From Dyella terrae (lineage in GTDB: Bacteria > Pseudomonadota > Gammaproteobacteria > Xanthomonadales > Rhodanobacteraceae), in assembly GCF_004322705.1 (NCBI RefSeq), contig NZ_SIZZ01000001.1:744001-808000 (forward strand): DNA of 64,000 nt, given 5' to 3'. Below are positions 56,090 to 64,000 of the stretch, piece by piece; the stretch's first letter is position 1, and every line of letters starts with the position of its first letter. The translations under genes and the position numbers were made by a program. The notes beneath the pieces were generated by a model that worked only from the letters and a program-made list of their open reading frames with translations, was not told the origin of the DNA and did not search any database.

Positions 56090-57838
56090 CTATTGCATTT
56101 CGACGCGGTCGCGTCCGTTCTTCTTTGCCTGGTAGAGCAGGCCGTCGGCGACACGCAACAACTCCGCAAGATCCGCTGCGCCGTCCCGGGTCGCATGGGC
56201 GACGCCAAAACTGGACGTGATCCGAAAGCTCGCGCCTTCTTCGGTGTCGATAATCTCTTCGTGTAGCCGGTCACGGAGCTTATCAGCCAGGCTCCTTGCA
56301 TCCGCAGGCGTCTGCACGCGGAGCATGATCGCGAATTCCTCGCCACCCAGGCGCGCCACGATGTCCTCGGCGCGCACCGATTCGCGACAGACACTGGCCA
56401 AGCGCAGAAGGGCGCGATCGCCACTTTCATGCCCCCAGGTGTCGTTGACCGATTTGAAGTGATCGATGTCCATCGCGATCAGGGCCACCAGGGGCTCAGT
56501 GCCGCGCTTGTCGTTCAACAGCACCTGCGCACGCTCTTCCAGGGCGCGGCGATTGAGTAGTCCGGTGAGCGGATCGGTTTCGGCCATGCTGCGCAGCTCG
56601 CCAATCAGGCGCTTGCGTTCCTGCTCCAGGTGCAGGCGCTTGACGTCGTTCTCGCGAAGTACGTTCAGCGCACTGAACAATTCCGCGACTTCACTCCCAT
56701 GCGAGCCCTGGGGCAGTTTCATTCGGAGATTGCCCGAGGCGACGCCGAGGATGAAACGCCGCGCATCGACGAAGGGCTGGATGACGTGTTCCCGGAAGCG
56801 CCAGGTCATCACCAGCAGGATAGCGGTGAGCGCCAGTGCAAAGAGGCCCGAACTGATGAGCAGCAGCAGGTGACTTCGCTGGCTCCGCTCGATGCGTTGG
56901 TTTGCAAGGAACAGGGCTTCGTCGCGGAACCGGTCGATGGGCACGAGGCGGCCGCCATAGCGCTCCGCCAGTTGCATGGGTGTCATGTCGACCCCATCGG
57001 GTTGCGTGATATCACCCTCAAGTTTTCCGATGAAAGTGAGGCCTTCCCCGAAGAACTCGCGATTCAAGGTGGCATAGCCGGACTGGAGGGAGGGCGGCAG
57101 GACCTTGATGCTGGGAATCAGCAGCTGGTGGAGCTGATCGATCTTCGCCAGCGTGCCAGCGATGCGCGATAGCTCATGGGGCGTGGAGGCGCGATGGCGC
57201 ACCAGTGCCGGCGCAAATTCCGACGGCAGCACGCCTGCATGTGCGCGGATCAGCGCGGCCAGGCGCGCTGCCATCAGGTAGCTTTGGACGTCAGCGTTCT
57301 CGCGTATGACGCCAAACGAACCGGCGTCGGCAATGCCTGAAAGCAAGGGAATGACGTCGCTCAGTCGGGTGAATCCATCGAGCAGCTCGTCGTCCGAGAG
57401 GTCACGGACGGGCTTGCCGACCAGGGCATCCAGGTTCTTGCGTGCGTCCGCAAGTTGGCGTGATGCGCTTTCCCACGCTGGCAGAAGTTCGACGCAATGG
57501 ATGCAGCTGGGGTCGCGCAGGGCGTTGCCCAGTTCAGCCATCCTCGCGTCGGTAACGCTGCGAGCCTGGCGCAGGGTGTCGAGCCGCTGCGCCATCGGGA
57601 GTTCGTCAACCATCATCACTGTATAAACCGGACGACGTTCGAGGGAGACGTCGGCCATGGCCCGCATGGCAGCCTGCACGGCGCGGTACTCATGGCGCGC
57701 TTCATTGGCGTCCCGGAAGCCCGTCCATTGAAGGGAGAAGAGCCACACCACCACCGCCAGTACCACGAGATAGATCGTGATGACGATGTGGCGGAATCGA
57801 CGGTTGATCGAATCGCTCTTGGTCGAAGCCTCGGACAT
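56090..57838 (-). CDS. Membrane GGDEF diguanylate cyclase
   Basis: A 582-aa enzyme making cyclic di-GMP. An N-terminal helix (about 17-37), a periplasmic helical sensor of about 280 residues with two cysteines (SCIHC), a second helix (HLLLLISSGLFALALTAILL), a HAMP-like linker and a GGDEF domain ending the protein. The active site is G498-G-E-E-F502 and the inhibitory I-site R489-A-E-D492 lies five residues before it. It converges with bcsR (9 nt apart). A local c-di-GMP supply for BcsA and BcsE is a reasonable inference. Confidence 0.9.
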   Translation of the reverse strand: MSEASTKSDSINRRFRHIVITIYLVVLAVVVWLFSLQWTGFRDANEARHEYRAVQAAMRAMADVSLERRPVYTVMMVDELPMAQRLDTLRQARSVTDARMAELGNALRDPSCIHCVELLPAWESASRQLADARKNLDALVGKPVRDLSDDELLDGFTRLSDVIPLLSGIADAGSFGVIRENADVQSYLMAARLAALIRAHAGVLPSEFAPALVRHRASTPHELSRIAGTLAKIDQLHQLLIPSIKVLPPSLQSGYATLNREFFGEGLTFIGKLEGDITQPDGVDMTPMQLAERYGGRLVPIDRFRDEALFLANQRIERSQRSHLLLLISSGLFALALTAILLVMTWRFREHVIQPFVDARRFILGVASGNLRMKLPQGSHGSEVAELFSALNVLRENDVKRLHLEQERKRLIGELRSMAETDPLTGLLNRRALEERAQVLLNDKRGTEPLVALIAMDIDHFKSVNDTWGHESGDRALLRLASVCRESVRAEDIVARLGGEEFAIMLRVQTPADARSLADKLRDRLHEEIIDTEEGASFRITSSFGVAHATRDGAADLAELLRVADGLLYQAKKNGRDRVEMQ

Positions 57839-58313
57839 GTCGACGGTTGCCCTGCACCACGGAAAGCCCGCCAGCCGGGCGCCAGCACAGTGTCCGGTGC
57901 GGTTTGTGATGGCGTCGTATCAAGCCGGTCGGCAGGTGTGGATTGCCGGAAAATTGACGCCTGGTGCCGGGTGTGGCGGCGCGATGAAACCGCCCTTCGC
58001 CCGCGAGGGTGGTTGGTGGGTGATCAACAGGCGCGCCGCCGGCGGCTCACCCACCTGCCGCGGATCTGACGCTCCGCTTACAAGATGGCCCCGCTGCGAC
58101 ACCGTCGGGGACTACGCCGCGGGCAGGTTGCTTGTGCCGCCTCGATTGCCAGTCATGGCATAGCCTTTGCTTCCGCCACCCTTGGCCTGCACTTTGTTGT
58201 CTGTGCGGAGCAACCCGTCGCACACCGTGCGACAAGCCGGTGGCCCGATGAGCGCCACTGACTTCGTTGCTCGTCACGAAGGGCAGGGTGGATTGACCTC
58301 ATGGGAGATACGG
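57839..58313. other. 475-nt spacer, no gene recognised
   Basis: The interval lies between the divergent GGDEF gene and the small membrane peptide gene. The open frames in it have no start signal or plausible protein character. No clear promoter hexamers, palindromes or RNA structure were recognised, though promoters for both neighbours should lie here. Confidence 0.4.
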
Positions 58314-58424
58314 ATGTTTCGCGTCATTGGTGCGACGGTGGTGTACGGGCTTGCGATCGTGGGCCTGGTCAAGGTGCTTAAAAGCGTGCAGTGGCGTGCG
58401 ACGACGCCAAACGGCCGGGGCTGA
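58314..58424 (+). CDS. 36-aa single-helix membrane peptide
   Basis: ATG 58314 sits 6 nt after a strong GGGAG site and encodes a 36-residue peptide, nearly all of it one hydrophobic helix (RVIGATVVYGLAIVGLVKVL) with a basic tail. A longer in-frame version from ATG 58248 (58 aa) has a weak ribosome site. It ends 5 nt before the large membrane protein's start, so the two are almost certainly cotranscribed. It could be a partner subunit or a toxin-like leader peptide. Confidence 0.55.
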   Translation: MFRVIGATVVYGLAIVGLVKVLKSVQWRATTPNGRG

Positions 58425-58429
58425 CGATC

Positions 58430-60943
58430 ATGCAGGTCATTCTTGGTTTGATCGTGTTGGTGCTGATCATTGCCGTCGCCGGCGCGGTGTTCCGCTTCCT
58501 GTTCAAAGTGCTGGCGGTAGCGCTGGGCATTGCCGTAGCCATTCCGTTCGCGCCGGCCTTGCTGGTGGGATTTGGCCTCGAACGGATCGCCCGGCTCATT
58601 CGAGGTGGTGCGACGGCGGCCCTCATCGCATCCGCTGCAGCCATGGGATGGGCTGCGCTCGACACGTGGCAGCTGGGGGTTGCTTCAGCGGCGTTCGATA
58701 GCGTCACGTTGGTGGGTTGTGGTGGCTTCGCCTTGATGGCGATGGTCACGTCGTTGCAGATGCTGGGGCAAGGCACCGTCCAGAAGCGCAGCCTGCCCCT
58801 GGCCTACTTCGATGAGAAGGCGGCACAGACCCACGCGTTGCTGCTGTCGGCCACGGCGCTCTTCGTGACCGGTATCCTGGTCCCTCGCCTCGTCGAATCC
58901 ATTGAGCTTGGCGCGGGCGTGACGACCACCATCCGGATCGTATACCTGGCCGCCGCGGTGCTGCTGCAGATCGGCGTCGCGGCGCAGATGGCCGGCCGGC
59001 GAAAGGCGAGCGATGCCTTCTTTCGCGAGTTGTCGGAGAGCAACCAGGTCAACGCAGAGAAGATCATTTTCGCCGTGGCCCGGGAGGGTTCGCTGAACAC
59101 GCCGGAACTCGAAACGATCTTCGATGGCATCGCCGCGAAACTGGTGCTCGAGGGTGTCCTGCGCGAACTCGATCTGGCCGGTGGTCGCTGGTTCTTCAGG
59201 CGCGATTGGTACGACGCGGCGATCCATTCCATGGATGGGTATCTCGCCAACGCGGTTCGTCATCATCCGGTGTCGCTTGCACGGATGGCGACAGATCACC
59301 TGGCCCTGCCTCCGGCTGCCAACGACGATTTCATCGAACGTCACCTGTCGCTGGGCCAGCACCTGCGGTTTGCCGAGGGTGTCCATTACGTGAGCTTCCG
59401 ACGCATGTCGGAGGTACGAGTGTGCGTGTCCTGCGGCTTTTCGGAGGAACAGCACACGCATGAGGAAGGGCAGCCGGATTGGTACTGTTCGAAGATCTGC
59501 CGCAAAACGGAAGATATCTGCGATGTCCTCCAGGCCAAGTCTCGGGAAACGTTTCTGTCCGAAGCGGCGAGCCAGGGGTTCAAGATCATGGCCGGCGCCA
59601 CCGCCTGGTCCGGCAATCACAAGATGTTTGCGGCGGGCGGCCAGGGCCATGGTTTCGCGGCAGAAGCCGGCAACCATCAGTCGGACGTCCTGCACGGCCG
59701 CAGTGCGCGGATCGTGGGTGGCGACAACGCGGCCAATGGTGCCGACCGCCTGGTCAATGGGCAGCTGATCCAGACGAAGTACTGCAAGACACCTGGTAGT
59801 TCCGTGGGCCAGGGTTTCGGGTCCGACGGCATGTACCGGTACGTCGACAAGGCGACCGGGGAACCCATGCAGCTGGAGGTGCCGCGCGATCAGTACGACA
59901 GGGCACTCGTGGTCATGCGCGAGCGGATGAAGGCTGGCAAGGTACTGGACGCGAAAGGTCAGCCGATCCCTCCGGAGAAAGCGGACACGATTCTTCGCAA
60001 AGGCGAGCTGACGTATGACCAGGCCAAGAACATCACGAAATTCGGCACGCTGGATTCGTTGAAATTCGACCTTGTCGACGGCGCCGTCGTAGGCGTCGTG
60101 GCCGGAGGCATCAGCTTTGGCGTCTGCGCCTTCGTCCACTACTTCCATACGCGCGACCACGGTGCGTCGCTGCGCGCCGCCGCCTTCCAGTTTGGCAAGA
60201 CCTTTGGCAGCACGATGATGGTCTATGTTGGCGCGCAGCAATTGCACCGCCTCGCCATGGTTCAGAAGGCGCTGACCGTCATTGATTTCTCATCGGCGTC
60301 ACCCACCACCTTGCGCGTGCTGCGTGACGGTCTGGGCGTAAAGGCTGCCGCGGGGAAGTCGGGCGTCGCCGGTATCAACAAGGCCGTTCGTGGCACGGTC
60401 GTCACCTCGATGGTGCTGGTGCTGGTCACGACCGGGCCGGACATGCTCAAGCTGATGCGTGGGCGCATCTCGCAGGCACAGTTCTTCAAGAATGCCGCCG
60501 TGGGTGTATCGGGAATCGCCGGCGGCGCCCTGGGCAGCGTGGTCGGCGGCGCTGCGCTTAGTCCGTTGGGGCCGGTCGGCATGGTCGTGGGTCGCGTGGC
60601 CGGTGGCGTCCTGGGTGGCCTGGTGGCCAGCGGCATCGCCAGCATCATCGCCAACGAACTGGTGGAAGACGATCGCATCGCCATGCTCGCCGTCGTGCGC
60701 GAGCAGATGGAGTACCTCGCCAGGAGCTTCATGCTCTCCGCCGAGGAGCTCGACAACCTCAACGCGAATCTGGAAACGGTTGTCACTTCCCGCATGCTGG
60801 AGTCGCTGCATGCGGCCAAGGGCAATCGCCATGCCCTGGCAAATCAATACCTGAAACCGACGGTCGTCGGCGTCGTCAAACAGCGCCCGCCGTTCGGCTT
60901 CGGGGCAAGCGATGTTGCCCTCGCGTGCGAGATGGCAGCCTGA
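58430..60943 (+). CDS. Large multi-domain membrane protein with predicted nuclease-like core
   Basis: An 837-aa protein I cannot name. Residues 1-185 hold about six hydrophobic helices. Residues about 205-255 look like a winged helix (EKIIFAVAREGSLNTPELE). A cysteine cluster C332-x2-C335, C353-x3-C357 and C364 suggests zinc binding. Residues 406-452 contain E412, D439 (NGADR) and Q448-T-K450, the order and spacing of PD-(D/E)xK enzymes with a QxK variant as in Mrr. Further hydrophobic segments (549-572, 655-672) lead to a glycine-zipper-rich region (about 685-745) and a soluble helical tail. Nuclease activity is inference. Similar 'hypothetical' proteins occur in other proteobacteria, as far as I recall. 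Confidence 0.7.
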   Translation: MQVILGLIVLVLIIAVAGAVFRFLFKVLAVALGIAVAIPFAPALLVGFGLERIARLIRGGATAALIASAAAMGWAALDTWQLGVASAAFDSVTLVGCGGFALMAMVTSLQMLGQGTVQKRSLPLAYFDEKAAQTHALLLSATALFVTGILVPRLVESIELGAGVTTTIRIVYLAAAVLLQIGVAAQMAGRRKASDAFFRELSESNQVNAEKIIFAVAREGSLNTPELETIFDGIAAKLVLEGVLRELDLAGGRWFFRRDWYDAAIHSMDGYLANAVRHHPVSLARMATDHLALPPAANDDFIERHLSLGQHLRFAEGVHYVSFRRMSEVRVCVSCGFSEEQHTHEEGQPDWYCSKICRKTEDICDVLQAKSRETFLSEAASQGFKIMAGATAWSGNHKMFAAGGQGHGFAAEAGNHQSDVLHGRSARIVGGDNAANGADRLVNGQLIQTKYCKTPGSSVGQGFGSDGMYRYVDKATGEPMQLEVPRDQYDRALVVMRERMKAGKVLDAKGQPIPPEKADTILRKGELTYDQAKNITKFGTLDSLKFDLVDGAVVGVVAGGISFGVCAFVHYFHTRDHGASLRAAAFQFGKTFGSTMMVYVGAQQLHRLAMVQKALTVIDFSSASPTTLRVLRDGLGVKAAAGKSGVAGINKAVRGTVVTSMVLVLVTTGPDMLKLMRGRISQAQFFKNAAVGVSGIAGGALGSVVGGAALSPLGPVGMVVGRVAGGVLGGLVASGIASIIANELVEDDRIAMLAVVREQMEYLARSFMLSAEELDNLNANLETVVTSRMLESLHAAKGNRHALANQYLKPTVVGVVKQRPPFGFGASDVALACEMAA

Positions 60944-60951
60944 TGCGATAA

Positions 60952-60997
60952 GAGGTCAGCAAGCGCGATTGCTTTGCATGCAGTGCTTGCTGACCTC
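60952..60997. repeat. Perfect 13-bp inverted repeat between convergent genes
   Basis: GAGGTCAGCAAGC (60952-60964) and GCTTGCTGACCTC (60985-60997) are perfect complements around a 20-nt loop. It lies between the stops of the large membrane protein gene and the convergent TonB receptor gene. Neither side has a U-tract; a bidirectional stop or RNA-stabilising hairpin is likely. Confidence 0.7.
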
Positions 60998-61005
60998 CGG
61001 AGGGC

Positions 61006-63102
61006 TTACCAGCGGTAACGGGCCGAGACCGTCACCTGACGCGGATACCCGTAGTAACACCATGCTGCGCTGTTGCAGGCACTCACGTACTCGCGATCGA
61101 ACAGATTGGCCGCCGTCACCTGGAAGCGCCAGTTGTTCATGTCGTAGTGCGCATTGGCGTCGTAGATGACATAGCCGCCCGTGCGGAAGAGGTTGTTGGC
61201 ATCGCCGTAGTGCGGGCCGATGTAGCGCACGCCGCCGCCGAAACCCAGGCCGTCGAGGCTGCCGCCGTGCACGGCGTAATCGCCTGAGAGGGAGGCCTGT
61301 TGCTTCGGTACCAGTGCGACCTTCTTGCCCAGGGTCGCATCGTTCGCGTGCGTGACCTTTGCATCCGTGTAGGCGTACGCCGCCGTCATGCTGAAATGGT
61401 CAGTAACGACAACGTTGGCTTCCAGCTCGGCACCGCGCGTGCGCGTCTGCCCCTGCTGCAGCGAGTTGAAGATGTGATCCGGATCGACGGTGAGGGCGTT
61501 TTTCTGCGTCAGCTGATAGACGGCGGCGGTGATGAGCGTGCGTCCGCCGGGCGTCTGGTATTTCACGCCGCCTTCGTACTGGTCGCCGGTGATGGGCCTG
61601 AAGGCGCGACCGTCGAACGTCTGACCCACGGTCGTCTTGAAAGAGTGGGAGTAGGCGAGGTAAGGCGTCAGGCCGATGTCGGTGGTGTAGTTGATCCCCA
61701 GGCGGCCCGAGAAGGCGTTGTCGTTCTGCCGGGTGTGGGAGTCGCCGATCTTGTCCGTCACGTCATTGCTGACCCAGTCCTTGCGGCCGCTCGCGACAAT
61801 GCCCCAGCGACCGACCTGGATCTGATCCTGCACGTAAGCACCCAGCTGCTCGAGAAGGCTGTTGGTGTGATACGTGAAGGGGGTTGGGACAATCGGCGCA
61901 CCGTAAACCGGATCGAAGATATCGATCGGTGCAGCGCTGCCAAAGCCGGACTTGTAGTCATTGCGGCTGTACAGGTAATCCAGGCCCATCAGCACGGTGT
62001 GCTGCACGTCGCCCTGGGCAAACTGCGCTTCCACCTGATTGTCGATGGCAAACACATTGGCATGATCGACCAGCGGATAGTTGTAGCGATTGAGTGTCCG
62101 CAGATCGTCCTGCAAACCAAGGCTGCCGATGGAGCGATGGTCGACCTTGACGTTCTGCACGCGCGCATCCTGGCGGAACGTCCAGGTGTCATCGAAGCGA
62201 TGGCTGAAGGCGTAACCAACCGACTCGTCCGTCTTGTTGTAGTGGTCATAACCGGGCTCGCCCGGATTGACGTCGCGCGGAATCTGGCCGTTTGGATTCG
62301 GGTACAGCGTGCCCTGCGAGGGCAGGAAGCCGCCCACGCCGCTGGACAGTGAGCGTTGGTAACGCGCGAGCACCGTGAGCGAGGTCTGGTCGTTCGGCTG
62401 CCACGTCACGCTCGGGGCGAAGTAATAGCGGTCATCCTTCGAATGGTTGATGTTGGAGTCGCCTTTGCGTGCCAGCGCTACCAGTCGCCACAGCCACTTG
62501 CCGTCCTTGTCGAACTGGCCTCCGGTATCGCCTGACAACTGGCGCTGGTTGAAGCTGCCGACGGTTGCTTCTACTTCATGTGGCGCCTCGAGGCTCGGGC
62601 GCTTGCTGGTCATTTCGATCATGCCGCCAGGCGGCAGCTGCCCATACATGGCCGACGACGGGCCCTTGTTCACTTCAACGCGTTCGAGGCCATACGGCTC
62701 GATGCGCGAATCACCGGTCCAGTCGCCATTGGGAAGGGCCAGGCCATCGAGGAACTTCGCCGGGTCGTAACCGCGAATCAGGATCCAGTCGCTGCGCGGG
62801 TCGGCGCCATAGCTTCCGCCCACGGCACCGGCCAGGTAGCGGACGGCTTCATCCAGGCCTTGCACACCATAGGTGTGCATGCGGTCGGGCGTGATGGTGC
62901 TGACGGACTGCGGGATATCGATCACCGGTGTTTCGGTCTTGGTGGTCGAGAAGACGACGTTCACCGACTCAAGGGCGACCGCCTTCTTGTCCTTGTCCGT
63001 CGTCGTGGTGTCGGGCGCGGCCTGATCGGCGGCGTAGACGGGTGCGGCGAGCGCGATCGAGATGGCGACCAGAAGCGCCGTTCTGGCGTGGCGGACAGGC
63101 AT
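61006..63102 (-). CDS. TonB-dependent siderophore receptor
   Basis: A 698-aa outer-membrane receptor without an STN domain. It has a signal peptide (cleavage near VYA/ADQ), a short linker, a plug (DIPQSVSTITPDRM, ILIRGYDPAKF, IEPYGLERVEVNKGPSSAMYGQLPPGGMI) and a barrel ending in the canonical aromatic (SARYRW). These motifs match ferrichrome/FhuA-FoxA-like receptors. The start at 63102 is chosen because the signal peptide begins there. A Fur box overlaps the -10 region of its promoter, so it should be iron-repressed. Confidence 0.94.
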   Translation of the reverse strand: MPVRHARTALLVAISIALAAPVYAADQAAPDTTTTDKDKKAVALESVNVVFSTTKTETPVIDIPQSVSTITPDRMHTYGVQGLDEAVRYLAGAVGGSYGADPRSDWILIRGYDPAKFLDGLALPNGDWTGDSRIEPYGLERVEVNKGPSSAMYGQLPPGGMIEMTSKRPSLEAPHEVEATVGSFNQRQLSGDTGGQFDKDGKWLWRLVALARKGDSNINHSKDDRYYFAPSVTWQPNDQTSLTVLARYQRSLSSGVGGFLPSQGTLYPNPNGQIPRDVNPGEPGYDHYNKTDESVGYAFSHRFDDTWTFRQDARVQNVKVDHRSIGSLGLQDDLRTLNRYNYPLVDHANVFAIDNQVEAQFAQGDVQHTVLMGLDYLYSRNDYKSGFGSAAPIDIFDPVYGAPIVPTPFTYHTNSLLEQLGAYVQDQIQVGRWGIVASGRKDWVSNDVTDKIGDSHTRQNDNAFSGRLGINYTTDIGLTPYLAYSHSFKTTVGQTFDGRAFRPITGDQYEGGVKYQTPGGRTLITAAVYQLTQKNALTVDPDHIFNSLQQGQTRTRGAELEANVVVTDHFSMTAAYAYTDAKVTHANDATLGKKVALVPKQQASLSGDYAVHGGSLDGLGFGGGVRYIGPHYGDANNLFRTGGYVIYDANAHYDMNNWRFQVTAANLFDREYVSACNSAAWCYYGYPRQVTVSARYRW

Positions 63103-63168
63103 GGTGGATAGGCCCCAGGAAAGTCGGATCGGGGCCGGCGCGAGGGGTTCCCGGGCCGGCAATGGGGC

Positions 63169-63199
63169 CGATTATAATGATAATGATTCGCGTTTGTAA
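63169..63199 (-). promoter_or_regulatory. Fur-box-overlapped promoter of the TonB receptor
   Basis: Overlapping NATWAT-type hexamers run through 63170-63188 (ATTATAATGATAATGATT), a good match to the Fur consensus. On the minus strand TATAAT (63176-63171) serves as a -10, with TTACAA (63199-63194) 17 nt upstream as a weak -35. The Fur site thus covers the -10 and spacer. Confidence 0.8.
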
Positions 63200-63228
63200 C
63201 GTTCCAAGTGCCGGGAACGGCCGGGCGC

Positions 63229-63654
63229 CTAGTGCTGAGGTGCCGACGCCCTGGAAAGAAAAGCGAGCTCTCGCAACTGCTTGTAGCCCCAGGTGACGGC
63301 AATGCAACCGGCGCCTGCGACCATCCAGCGCAGGTCACCGGAGGCGGACATCGCGTCCCCTGCGAGCTTCAGGGCTACCAGCGTGACCACCCCGGCTACC
63401 AGCAGGAACACAAGGAACAAACAACGCGAGAGCAGCCGTTCAAAACGGGATTCGGTGCCGACGATGGCCGCCGCCATGGACGCGGCAAAGTCGGCGGGTG
63501 GGCCGCTCAGGGGCTGTGATGCCGCCGCCCTGGCAACCCACCGATAACTGGCTTCCATCTCATCGGACGGTGCCGTGTGGCGGGGCGCACGCATGGCGCG
63601 CTCCTGCGCGGCCCATTCGCGTTCGTCGATGTCGTGCTTGTCCGGTGTGCTCAC
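63229..63654 (-). CDS. Small membrane protein paired with an ECF sigma factor
   Basis: A 141-aa protein with an acidic, tryptophan-containing cytoplasmic N terminus and two helices (CLFLVFLLVAGVVTLVALKL and WMVAGAGCIAVTWGY). A GTG start at 63654 overlaps the sigma factor stop by four bases (GTGA). By position it should be the cognate anti-sigma factor, although no zinc anti-sigma H-x3-C-x2-C motif is present. Confidence 0.65.
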   Translation of the reverse strand: MSTPDKHDIDEREWAAQERAMRAPRHTAPSDEMEASYRWVARAAASQPLSGPPADFAASMAAAIVGTESRFERLLSRCLFLVFLLVAGVVTLVALKLAGDAMSASGDLRWMVAGAGCIAVTWGYKQLRELAFLSRASAPQH

Positions 63655-64000
63655 GTCGGCACTCCCATGCGTGCTTCGAGTAGTTCGCGCAACCGCTTGC
63701 GGCTGCGAAAGAGATGGCTCTTGATCGTACCTTCGGCGAGATTCGTCGTGCGTGCAATCTCGCCGATCGGCATGTCTTCCAGATGATAGAGCGTCAGCAA
63801 GGTGCGCTGGAGGGGAGGGAGCTCGTCCATGGCGGCGTGCAGCTGCGCCTCCATGTCCTCGTCGCTGACTGCCCGTTCCAGGTCATAGCCATCGCTCACC
63901 CGTTCGATCAGCGCCAGGCCCTCGTCGTCGTCACCCGTCTCGACCAGAGGGATGCGCTTGCGCTCCAGGTGTCGCTTGGCAATGGAGTAGGCCACCTGGG
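63651..64000 (-). CDS. ECF sigma factor (partial, N terminus outside the window)
   Basis: The visible C-terminal part includes the end of region 2 (QVAYSIAKRHLERKR) and a full region 4 (MDELPPLQRTLLTLYHLEDMPIGEIARTTNLAEGTIKSHLFRSRKRLRELL, in two halves). The frame runs off the right edge, so the true start is not seen. Region 4 is typical of extracytoplasmic-function sigma factors, in which the GEIA.TTN helix-turn-helix binds the -35 element. Its stop overlaps the small membrane protein gene. Confidence 0.88.
   Translation of the reverse strand, partial: QVAYSIAKRHLERKRIPLVETGDDDEGLALIERVSDGYDLERAVSDEDMEAQLHAAMDELPPLQRTLLTLYHLEDMPIGEIARTTNLAEGTIKSHLFRSRKRLRELLEARMGVPT

Noticed and set aside
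57777-58163. 128-codon plus-strand open frame upstream of the small membrane peptide
   Set aside because: Overlaps the GGDEF gene start, with no ribosome site and unlikely composition.

Overview
The window is high-GC proteobacterial chromosome. It most likely comes from a gammaproteobacterium of the Xanthomonadales, in the Rhodanobacteraceae (Luteibacter/Dyella/Rhodanobacter type). Reasons are the gene order ndk-rlmN-pilW-rodZ-yfgM-bamB-der, a PilW type IV pilus lipoprotein, a PsrA-like fatty-acid regulator, TonB-dependent receptors, a cbb3 oxidase and E. coli-like housekeeping proteins. Genus assignment is inference. I saw no tRNA, rRNA, CRISPR array, insertion sequence or prophage module.

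Layout. 1-2920: a partial gene tail, a secreted subclass B3 metallo-beta-lactamase, a second MBL-fold hydrolase and a 2OG-Fe(II) oxygenase. 3100-7514 (minus): a beta-oxidation operon, psrA-like regulator, FadN-type bifunctional enzyme and thiolase, with a perfect PsrA-type palindrome inside the first codons of the regulator. 7699-14568 (plus): conserved housekeeping and envelope cluster ndk-rlmN-pilW-rodZ-yfgM-bamB-der. 14674-21368: a rhodanese-MoeB fusion, a GNAT enzyme, folD, guaB, guaA and tadA, covering one-carbon and purine metabolism plus tRNA editing. 21393-24033 (minus): a CHAD protein behind a class II Anr/FNR-type promoter, a sirtuin and a HAD phosphatase. 24316-28422: an iron-type surface signalling trio (FecI-like sigma, FecR, STN-domain TonB receptor). 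28448-29494: a VirK/YbjX (DUF535) protein.

29574-35408 (minus) is a complete ccoNOQP operon for cbb3 cytochrome oxidase, with a very short FixH-like protein, the copper ATPase CcoI and CcoS, nearly all joined by 4-nt overlaps. 35657-41496 holds an outer-membrane barrel, an exported protein, a thiolase, a small membrane protein, an alpha/beta hydrolase and a flavin disulfide reductase.

41730-56080 (plus) is a single collinear cellulose operon, bcsB-bcsZ-bcsC-bcsE-bcsF-bcsQ-bcsA-bcsG-bcsR. It makes phosphoethanolamine-modified cellulose: BcsA/B polymerise and translocate, BcsZ trims, BcsC exports, BcsG decorates, and BcsE/F/Q/R control the complex. A membrane GGDEF diguanylate cyclase (56090-57838) converges on it and is a likely source of the c-di-GMP sensed by BcsA and BcsE. 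BcsA lacks one canonical PilZ arginine.

58314-60943 holds the least familiar locus: a 36-aa membrane peptide followed by an 837-aa membrane protein. That protein combines a zinc-cysteine cluster, a core with the residue pattern of a PD-(D/E)xK (QxK) nuclease, and a glycine-rich C-terminal hydrophobic region. It is the best candidate for an undescribed system. The window ends with a TonB receptor under a clear Fur box and a truncated ECF sigma factor with its small membrane partner.
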